Source: Streptomyces sp. CBMA291
GTDB lineage: Bacteria; Actinomycetota; Actinomycetes; Streptomycetales; Streptomycetaceae
Reading direction: 5' to 3'
Assembly: GCF_014596525.1 (NCBI RefSeq)
Contig: NZ_MSJP01000011.1
Span: forward strand, 90,222-154,221
DNA length: 64,000 nt
Shown here: in pieces, positions 22,827 to 29,043 of the stretch
How positions within the stretch are numbered: position 1 is the stretch's first letter
Layout: every line of letters starts with the position of its first letter
Position numbers and translations under genes: made by a program
The notes under the pieces: generated by a model
The model's database searches: none
What the model saw: only the letters and a program-made list of their open reading frames with translations
What the model was told of the DNA's origin: nothing

Positions 22827-25041
22827 GCGGCGGGCCGGACTGCCGGTGTTCGCGGTGCGCCACCGGGTGGCGTTCGGGGTGGCCTGGCTGCTGGTGCTGC
22901 TCCTCGGCGGGGTGGTGACGGTGGCGGGGCTCGGACGGCTCGACCAGTCGTTCACCCCGTCGGGCGGGCCCGGCTTCCGGGCGAACCAGGCGGTGCAGGA
23001 GCGGTACGGGAACGGGGCGGCGGTCGCCCCGCTGGTGGCCGTCGCGAGCTGGCCGGCGGGGGTGGACGTACGGGCTCCGGAGGCGGCGGGCCGGTTCGCC
23101 TCGGCCGTGGCGCGAGCGGCGGGTCCGGGGGCGCGGGCGGTCTCGTACGCGTCGACGGGTGACACCGGGTTCCTGGGCGCGGACGGGCGGAGCGCCTACG
23201 CGCTGGTGTATCCGGGGGCCGGGAAGCCGGATCTGGCGGGGCTCGCCGTCGTCGAGGACACGGCGGTGGCCCTGCGTGCGGGGCTGCGGTCGGCGCTGCC
23301 GGAGGCGCGGGTCGAGGTGACGGGTGTGCTGCCGCTTCAGCACGACAGCGCGCTCGCGGGGCCCGGTCCGGTGGCCCTGGCGGTGAAGGCGGGCTGTGCG
23401 CTGGGGCTGCTGGTGCTGCTGTTCCTGGTGTTCCGTTCGCCACTTGGGGTGCTCGCCCCGCTGTTCGTGGCGGGGGCGACCTCGGCGGGGGCGCTGGCCC
23501 TGGTGGTGGCGGTGGCCGGGTTCACCGAGGTGGGGTTCACGGTGGTGTATCTGGTGCCGGTGACGGCGCTGGTGCTGGCGGTGCACCGGTGGGCGTGGCC
23601 GCCGGGTCCGGCGGCCGCCCGGTCGGCGGTCGTGGCGGGGGCGGCGGGGGCGGCCGCGTGTGCGGTGCTCGCGCTGTTCCCGGCGGGCGCGCTGCGGTCG
23701 GTGGGGCTCGCGGGGATGGCGGTGTGGCTGGTGGGCACGGCGGCGACGCTGACCCTGGCCCCGGTGCTGGCCTCGCTGCGGGGCGGCCGACCGTCCGCCA
23801 CCCCGGCTCCGGCCTCACGGGGCCTGGAACCGCCCGCAGCCGCCGTGGTGCCGGGCACGCTGCGGGGCGGTCGGCCTGCCGTCGCCGTTCCGGTTCTGGT
23901 TCCGGGCGCGTCGCGGGGCGAGCGGCGGACTGCCGCTGTACCGGTGCCGGGCGCGCTGCGGGGCGGACAGCCGACTGCCGCCGTACCGGTGCCGGGCTCG
24001 CGGGGTTCGAAGTCGCTCGGCTCCGTCCCGGTGGCGGGCTCGTGGGGCGGTGTGTCGTCCGCCGTCGTCCCGGTCTCGTCCCGGTGGCGGATTCTCGCCG
24101 GGGCGGTCGGTGCGATGCTGCTCGTGCTGCTCGCGGGGGCGTCCGTCCAGCTGCGGGTGGGCAATCCGGAGGCGCGGGCGCTGGTGGCGAGCGGTCCCGC
24201 GCGGGACGGGCTCGACCGGCTCGCGGCGGCCGGGGTGCCGTCGGGCGTGCTCAATCCGCTGGAGGTGCTGGTCCCGGCGGGCGGCGACGCGGCGGCGGTG
24301 GCCGAGCGGGCGTCGCGGGTGCCGGGGGTGCTGCTCGCGGCGGCCCCTTCGGCGGGCGAGTGGCGCAGGGGCGGTACGGCGCTTGTCGTGGTGGTGCCGG
24401 TGGCGGAGCCGATGACGGCGGCGGGCGCGTCGACGGTGACGGCGCTGCGGTCGGCGCTCGCGGACACGTCCGCCCTGGTGGGCGGCTCGGGTGTGGTGGA
24501 CCGGGATCTGGTGGAGGGGGTGTACGGGCTGCTGCCGTACGCGGTTCCGGCGGCGGCGCTGGCCGCGTTCGGGGTCCTCGCTGCCTTCGGTGCGGCCGGG
24601 GTCGGGGCGCGGGCGGTGCCGGTGGCGGTGCTCGCGGCGGTCGCTCCGGCGGGTGCGCTGGCGCTGCTGTGGCAGGAGGGCCCGGCGGGGACGGGCGCGG
24701 TGACGGGATGGGTGCCGCTGGTCGTGGGCGGGTTCGCCTTCTGTGTGTCCCTGGAGCGTGCGGTGGCGTCGGCGGCGGGTGGTCCGGGCCGGGCGGGGCC
24801 GGTGGCGGCGGGTGCGGTCGCGCTCGCGGTGCTGGCGGTGGGGATCGGCCCCCAGGTGGAGCTGGCCCTGCTGGTCTCCGGGTTCGCGATGGCGGCGGTG
24901 GTCGACGCGTGGGCCGGGCGGCTGCCGGGTGGCGGTCGGCTGCCGAGTGGCGGTCGGCTGCCGGGTGGCGACGGCAGGCCGCCGGGCGGGCGGACGCGGA
25001 TACGGGACGCCATTCACCGGAGATCCCCTCAATTGGTCTAG
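22816..25041 (+). CDS. MMPL/RND-family exporter with repetitive linker
   Basis: 741-residue MMPL-type transporter. Helix 1 at residues about 17-37, a periplasmic-type domain (FTPSGGPGFRANQAVQERYG) to about 185, helices 2-6 to about 320, then a second half with helix 7 near 425, a short external domain and helices 8-12. A linker of about 100 residues between the halves (about 320-420) consists of imperfect Arg/Gly/Ala/Pro/Val repeats (LRGGRP..AVPVPGA), and the C-terminus carries LPGGGR-type repeats. Proteins of this family export lipids, glycolipids or polyketides. Overlap with the reductase gene places it last in the cluster; its TAG stop lies inside a dre-like site. Substrate: probably the cluster's lipid-linked product (inference). 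Confidence 0.85.
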   Translation: MSTERRAGLPVFAVRHRVAFGVAWLLVLLLGGVVTVAGLGRLDQSFTPSGGPGFRANQAVQERYGNGAAVAPLVAVASWPAGVDVRAPEAAGRFASAVARAAGPGARAVSYASTGDTGFLGADGRSAYALVYPGAGKPDLAGLAVVEDTAVALRAGLRSALPEARVEVTGVLPLQHDSALAGPGPVALAVKAGCALGLLVLLFLVFRSPLGVLAPLFVAGATSAGALALVVAVAGFTEVGFTVVYLVPVTALVLAVHRWAWPPGPAAARSAVVAGAAGAAACAVLALFPAGALRSVGLAGMAVWLVGTAATLTLAPVLASLRGGRPSATPAPASRGLEPPAAAVVPGTLRGGRPAVAVPVLVPGASRGERRTAAVPVPGALRGGQPTAAVPVPGSRGSKSLGSVPVAGSWGGVSSAVVPVSSRWRILAGAVGAMLLVLLAGASVQLRVGNPEARALVASGPARDGLDRLAAAGVPSGVLNPLEVLVPAGGDAAAVAERASRVPGVLLAAAPSAGEWRRGGTALVVVVPVAEPMTAAGASTVTALRSALADTSALVGGSGVVDRDLVEGVYGLLPYAVPAAALAAFGVLAAFGAAGVGARAVPVAVLAAVAPAGALALLWQEGPAGTGAVTGWVPLVVGGFAFCVSLERAVASAAGGPGRAGPVAAGAVALAVLAVGIGPQVELALLVSGFAMAAVVDAWAGRLPGGGRLPSGGRLPGGDGRPPGGRTRIRDAIHRRSPQLV

Positions 25042-25047
25042 ACCTAG
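25032..25047. promoter_or_regulatory. dre-like site overlapping the MMPL stop codon, upstream of a regulator gene
   Basis: ATTGGTCTAGACCTAG matches the dre consensus at 13 of 16 positions with a perfect TTGGTCTAGACC core; the TAG stop of the MMPL gene is 25039-25041, inside it. It lies 54 bp before the regulator start at 25101, a normal operator distance, so DasR control of the regulator or symporter unit is likely. Confidence 0.7.
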
Positions 25048-25100
25048 ACGGCTCCGGCGCCTAACATCGACGACCGCGCTCACCGGAAACGGGTGAGTGT

Positions 25101-26114
25101 GTGACGGAACGTGACGAGGGGGAGTTGCGGATGCTGGAGGCGCTCGGCATACAGGAGTCGACGGAGGCCGTCTACCGGCTGCTCCTGGAGCGACCGGAGT
25201 ACGACGCGACGGACATGGCGGCCCATCTGGGCCGCCCCGAACCCGAGGTCCGCGAGGCGCTCGCCTGCCTCGCGGACCTCAAGCTCGTCCTGATGGACGA
25301 CTCCTCGGGCGAGGTGGAGCCCTTCAACCCCGATGTCGGCTTCTCCTTCCTGCTCTCCCGCGCCGAGGCCGAACTGAGCAAGCGCAGACGCCAGGTCGAG
25401 CAGGCGGGCAGAGCCGTGGCGGGCATCCTCGCCTCGTACACGGACACCTCCGACACCGGCGTACGGCATGACCTCGTGGACCGCATCACCGGGCTCGACC
25501 AGGTCCGCGAACGGCTTGAGGACCTGGCGGCGAACGCCCGCACCGAGTGCCTCTCGCTGCTCCCCGGCGGCGCCCAGCTCCCCGACACCATGGACGCCAG
25601 TCAGCCGCTCGACCAGCTCGCCCTGGAACGCGGGGTGAAGATCCGTTCGATCTACCAGGAGAGCTTCCGCAACGACCAGCCGACCGCCGAATACGTGCGC
25701 TGGTACTGCGACCTCGGCGGCGAGGCGCGGACCGTGCCCGTGGTCCCGATGCTCATGGTGGTCGTCGACCGCGAGGCGGCGCTCGTGCCCGTCGACCCGG
25801 AGGACGGCCGCGCGGGAGCCCTCGAAGTCCGCAGTCCCGGTCTGGTGCACGCGCTCGTGGTGCTCTTCGACCGCCTGTGGGAGGCGGGCACCCCGTTCGG
25901 CGAGGCCCCACGCCGTAACGAGCACGATCTCTCGCCGCAGGAAAGGGAGTTGCTGATGCTCCTCGGCATCGGCTGCACCGACGACATCGCCGCCCGGCGC
26001 CTCGGCGTCTCGCTGCGGACCGTCCGCCGGATGAGTTCCGAACTGATGAACAGACTCGGTGCCCGCAGCCGCTTCGAAGCGGGCGTCCGAGCCGCCAAGG
26101 AAGGCTGGCTCTAG
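25101..26114 (+). CDS. TrmB/LuxR-type transcriptional regulator
   Basis: 337-residue regulator with an N-terminal TrmB-like winged-helix domain (ALGIQESTEAVYRLLLERPE, then DATDMAAHLGRPEPEVREAL), a central region resembling a PLD-like ligand domain (about 100-250), and a C-terminal LuxR-type helix-turn-helix (LSPQERELLMLLGIGCTDDIAARRLGVSLRTVRRMSSEL... region). GTG 25101 is used; ATG 25131 (MLEALGIQ) has a better GAGGGGGAG site 6 bp upstream and may be the real start. It is preceded by a dre and followed by the DUF3311-symporter pair, so it may link GlcNAc signalling to monocarboxylate uptake. Effector unknown. Confidence 0.8.
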   Translation: MTERDEGELRMLEALGIQESTEAVYRLLLERPEYDATDMAAHLGRPEPEVREALACLADLKLVLMDDSSGEVEPFNPDVGFSFLLSRAEAELSKRRRQVEQAGRAVAGILASYTDTSDTGVRHDLVDRITGLDQVRERLEDLAANARTECLSLLPGGAQLPDTMDASQPLDQLALERGVKIRSIYQESFRNDQPTAEYVRWYCDLGGEARTVPVVPMLMVVVDREAALVPVDPEDGRAGALEVRSPGLVHALVVLFDRLWEAGTPFGEAPRRNEHDLSPQERELLMLLGIGCTDDIAARRLGVSLRTVRRMSSELMNRLGARSRFEAGVRAAKEGWL

Positions 26115-26252
26115 CCATCGGCCCCCGCCCCCGGTACGGAAGAGGCCGCACGGAGTCCCTTCCGTTATACGGGCGGGGGTTCCGTGGAAGCCTCGAAGTC
26201 CCCTAGATTTCCCCAGCACTACCGAGGTGATCAGCGAGGGGACGGAATCGCC

Positions 26253-26507
26253 ATGCCAGAAGCGACACAAGGGAAACAACCCACCATCACACCCTTGAGG
26301 GTGGTGATCGCGCTCTGTCTGATCGCCCCCTTCGTGGCGATGCTCTGGGTCGGCTCCTACGCGAAGACGGAACCGCTCCTCGCCGGCGTCCCGTTCTTCT
26401 ACTGGTACCAGATGCTCTGGGTCCTCATCTCGACGGTGCTCACCGTGATCGCCCACAGGCTGTGGCGGCTCGACCAGCGCGCCCGCAAGGGAAGTGAGCA
26501 GCGATGA
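26253..26507 (+). CDS. DUF3311 small membrane protein (symporter partner)
   Basis: 84 residues with two hydrophobic helices (VVIALCLIAPFVAMLWVGSY and YQMLWVLISTVLTVIAHRLW) separated by a short loop ending GVPFFYWYQ, the DUF3311 signature. Such proteins are encoded directly upstream of sodium:solute symporters and are thought to be their accessory subunit. ATG 26253 is preceded by GAGGGGA. The stop overlaps the symporter ATG by 4 nt. Confidence 0.85.
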   Translation: MPEATQGKQPTITPLRVVIALCLIAPFVAMLWVGSYAKTEPLLAGVPFFYWYQMLWVLISTVLTVIAHRLWRLDQRARKGSEQR

Positions 26508-28126
26508 ACGACGGTGTGAACGGCGTCGCGCTCGGCGTCTTCATCTTCTTCTTCCTGGCCGTCACGGTCATGGGCTTCCTCGCCGCGCGCTGGCGCAAGG
26601 CGGAGAACGAACAGAGCCTCGACGAATGGGGGCTCGGCGGGCGCTCGTTCGGCACCTGGGTCACCTGGTTCCTGCTGGGCGGCGACCTCTACACCGCGTA
26701 CACCTTCGTGGCCGTCCCCGCGGCCATCTACGCGGCGGGCGCGGCGGGCTTCTTCGCCGTCCCGTACACGATCCTGGTCTACCCGCTGATCTTCACCTTC
26801 CTGCCGCGTCTCTGGTCGGTCTCGCACAAGCACGGCTACGTCACCACCTCCGACTTCGTCCGGGGACGCTTCGGCTCCAAGGGGCTCTCCCTGGCGGTGG
26901 CGGTCACCGGCATCCTCGCCACCATGCCGTACATCGCGCTCCAGCTCGTCGGCATCCAGGCGGTCCTGGACGTGATGGGCGTCGGCGGCGGCGAGAACAC
27001 CCACTGGTTCGTCAAGGACCTGCCGCTGCTGCTCGCCTTCGGCGTCCTCGCCGCGTACACCTACTCCTCGGGGCTGCGCGCGCCCGCGCTCATCGCCTTC
27101 GTCAAGGACACCCTGATCTACCTGGTCATCGCGGTGGCGATCATCTACATCCCGATCAAGCTGGGCGGCTTCGACGAGGTGTTCAGCAAGGCGACCGAGG
27201 CCTACGCGCAGACCAATCCGGCCACCGGGAAGCCACGCGGCGCGCTCGTGCCCGGCGAGGCGGGCCAGTGGACGTACGCCACGCTCGCGCTCGGCTCGGC
27301 GCTCGCGCTCTTCATGTACCCGCACTCCATCACGGCGACCCTGTCGTCCCGGAGCCGTGAGGTCATCCGCCGCAACACCACCATCCTGCCGCTGTACTCG
27401 CTGATGCTGGGCTTCCTCGCGCTGCTCGGCTTCATGGCGATCGCGGCGGGCATCCAGGTGAAGAACGGCCAGCTCGCCATCCCGCAGCTGTTCGAGAACA
27501 TGTTCCCCGACTGGTTCGCGGGCGTCGCCTTCGCCGCCATCGGCATCGGCGCGCTCGTCCCCGCCGCGATCATGTCCATCGCCGCCGCCAACCTCTTCAC
27601 CCGCAACATCTACAAGGACTTCATCAAGAAGGACGCCACCCCGGCCCAGGAGACCAAGGTCTCCAAGCTCGTCTCCCTCCTGGTCAAGGTCGGCGCCCTC
27701 GCCTTCGTCCTCACCATGGACAAGACCGTCGCCATCAACTTCCAGCTCCTCGGCGGCATCTGGATCCTCCAGACCTTCCCCGCCCTCGTCGGCGGGCTCT
27801 TCACCCGCTGGTTCCACCGCTGGGCCCTCCTCGCCGGCTGGGCCGTCGGCATGGTCTACGGAACCGTCGCCGCCTACGGTGTCGCCAGCCCCACCCAGAA
27901 GCACTTCGGCGGCTCCTCCGCCGAGATCCCCGGCATCGGCGAGATCGGCTACATCGGCCTCACCGCCTTCGTCCTCAACGTCGTCGTCACCACCGTCCTC
28001 ACCCTCGTCCTCAAGGCCCTCAAGGCCCCCGAGGGCGTCGACGAGACCTCTCCCGAGGACTACACCGCCGACCGGGGCGACACGGGCGTCAAGGACCTGC
28101 CGAAGGTCGGCGCCGAGGCGCACTGA
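26504..28126 (+). CDS. mctP: Sodium:solute symporter, MctP-type monocarboxylate transporter
   Basis: 540-residue polytopic membrane protein of the SSS family with about 13 hydrophobic helices. Family landmarks: the N-terminal LGGRSFGTWVTWFLLGGD, TSDFVRGRFGSKGLSLAV (sodium-site region) and IGIGALVPAAIMSIAAANLFTRN (TM8). It most resembles MctP carriers for lactate, pyruvate or acetate rather than proline or sugar symporters. It is co-translated with DUF3311 and lies downstream of a TrmB-like regulator. A hairpin follows the stop. Exact substrate inferred from family only. Confidence 0.85.
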   Translation: MNDGVNGVALGVFIFFFLAVTVMGFLAARWRKAENEQSLDEWGLGGRSFGTWVTWFLLGGDLYTAYTFVAVPAAIYAAGAAGFFAVPYTILVYPLIFTFLPRLWSVSHKHGYVTTSDFVRGRFGSKGLSLAVAVTGILATMPYIALQLVGIQAVLDVMGVGGGENTHWFVKDLPLLLAFGVLAAYTYSSGLRAPALIAFVKDTLIYLVIAVAIIYIPIKLGGFDEVFSKATEAYAQTNPATGKPRGALVPGEAGQWTYATLALGSALALFMYPHSITATLSSRSREVIRRNTTILPLYSLMLGFLALLGFMAIAAGIQVKNGQLAIPQLFENMFPDWFAGVAFAAIGIGALVPAAIMSIAAANLFTRNIYKDFIKKDATPAQETKVSKLVSLLVKVGALAFVLTMDKTVAINFQLLGGIWILQTFPALVGGLFTRWFHRWALLAGWAVGMVYGTVAAYGVASPTQKHFGGSSAEIPGIGEIGYIGLTAFVLNVVVTTVLTLVLKALKAPEGVDETSPEDYTADRGDTGVKDLPKVGAEAH

Positions 28127-28141
28127 CCCCGCTCCGCTCCC

Positions 28142-28179
28142 AGGGGCCCGGGATCTCCGTACGGGGATACCGGGCCCTT
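28142..28179. terminator. Hairpin after the symporter gene
   Basis: Imperfect inverted repeat with an AGGGGCCCGG / CCGGGCCCTT stem, 15 bp after the symporter stop; likely terminates the DUF3311-symporter transcript. Confidence 0.65.
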
Positions 28180-28210
28180 CCCGTTCCCCCGTCCGAGGCA
28201 GACTTTCCCC

Positions 28211-28711
28211 ATGGACTTCACGATCAGGGCGGTACGGCCCGAGGAGTACGAGGAGCTGGGTGACCTCACCGGGCTCACCTATCTGAACGACGGACTGCTG
28301 CTGCACGGGGAGGACGACTCCTATCTGGCGGTCCTCCGCGACACCGCCCGGCGGGCCCGCGAGAGCGAGGTGCTCGTCGCCGTCGACGCCGACGAGCGGC
28401 TCGTCGGCGGGGTGACCTTCGCCCGCGGCGGCACCGCCTGGGCGGACATCGCGGTCGAGGGCGAGGCCGAATTCCGGATGCTCGTCGTCGGGCCCGACGC
28501 CCGTGGCCGGGGCATCGGCGAGGCCCTCGTCCGGGTCTGCCTCGACCGGGCCCAGGCCCTCTCCGGCTGTGCCCGGCTCGTGCTCTCCACCGGCGAGACG
28601 ATGGTCGCCGCGCACCGGATCTACGAGCGCATGGGCTTCGTCCGCACCCCCGAGCGGGACTGGGAACCGGTCCCCGACCACCTGCTGCGCACCTACGCCC
28701 TGGAGTTCTGA
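28211..28711 (+). CDS. GNAT-family N-acetyltransferase
   Basis: 166-residue acetyltransferase. The acetyl-CoA pyrophosphate-binding motif A reads RGRGIGEALV at about residues 97-106 after the strand FRMLVVGPDA, and motif B is IYERMGFVRTPERDW near 138-152. ATG 28211 (MDFTIRAVRPEEYEELG) is the standard GNAT start. It lies between the symporter terminator and the nrdAB leader, in the same direction but probably its own unit. Substrate unknown. Confidence 0.85.
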   Translation: MDFTIRAVRPEEYEELGDLTGLTYLNDGLLLHGEDDSYLAVLRDTARRARESEVLVAVDADERLVGGVTFARGGTAWADIAVEGEAEFRMLVVGPDARGRGIGEALVRVCLDRAQALSGCARLVLSTGETMVAAHRIYERMGFVRTPERDWEPVPDHLLRTYALEF

Positions 28712-28723
28712 CCCCGGGCGGCG

Positions 28724-28739
28724 ACACAAGATGTGGGGG
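28724..28739 (+). promoter_or_regulatory. Possible NrdR box in the nrdAB promoter region
   Basis: ACACAAGATGTGGGGG matches the NrdR box pattern acaCwAtATaTwGtgt at about 11 of 16 positions. A clear second box at the usual three-turn spacing is not seen, and the right half doubles as one arm of a hairpin (28731-28764), so this call is tentative. Confidence 0.35.
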
Positions 28740-28764
28740 GTGCGACGAGCAGCGCCCCCCACAT
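28731..28764 (+). terminator. Strong hairpin between the GNAT gene and the B12 riboswitch
   Basis: A 13-bp stem (28731-28743 with 28752-28764, one G-U pair) and 8-nt loop. It could end the GNAT transcript or be part of the nrdAB promoter or leader. Confidence 0.5.
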
Positions 28765-28769
28765 GTATG

Positions 28770-28915
28770 CTCGTCCTCGCTGTCGTCGCAGGGGAATCCG
28801 GCGTGAATCCGGAACTGTCCCGCAACGGTGTGCTTCGTACCGACATGTCACGTGTACCGACATGTCATGGGCACGGAGCGAGTCCGAAGACCTGCCGACG
28901 GTGCGCCCGGTCCGT
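28770..28915 (+). ncRNA. Cobalamin (B12) riboswitch controlling nrdAB
   Basis: The region contains the conserved cobalamin aptamer elements in order: GGGGAATCCGG-N-GTGAATCCGGAACTGTCCCGCAACGGTG style core (28791-28830) and the B12 box AGTCCGAAGACCTGCC (28881-28896), with closing pairs such as CGTCG (28784-28788) with CGACG (28896-28900). Edges are approximate. In Streptomyces the class Ia reductase operon is known to be repressed by B12 through such a leader, leaving the B12-dependent class II enzyme in charge. A downstream CTCCCTC (29003-29009) can pair with GAGGGAG (29028-29034) and hide the nrdA ribosome-binding site. Confidence 0.93.
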
Positions 28916-29043
28916 CCGTTCCGGGTGCCAGAGACGTCCGGGCCTCGCGGAGTGGGCCGGTGGACGCGGCGCACCCGCGCGTACGGGTGCCCGCCTGCCC
29001 GCCTCCCTCCCGTGCCCAGAGCCGAGCGAGGGAGAGCCCCCAC

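Noticed and set aside
12196..25041. Integrated mobile element carrying the sugar cluster
   Set aside because: No integrase, transposase, tRNA attachment site or flanking direct repeat is seen; insertion is suggested only by remembered synteny.
26399..28846. 815-codon minus-strand frame opposite the MctP symporter
   Set aside because: Acidic Gly/Asp/Glu-rich shadow of a membrane protein; no start site or domain.
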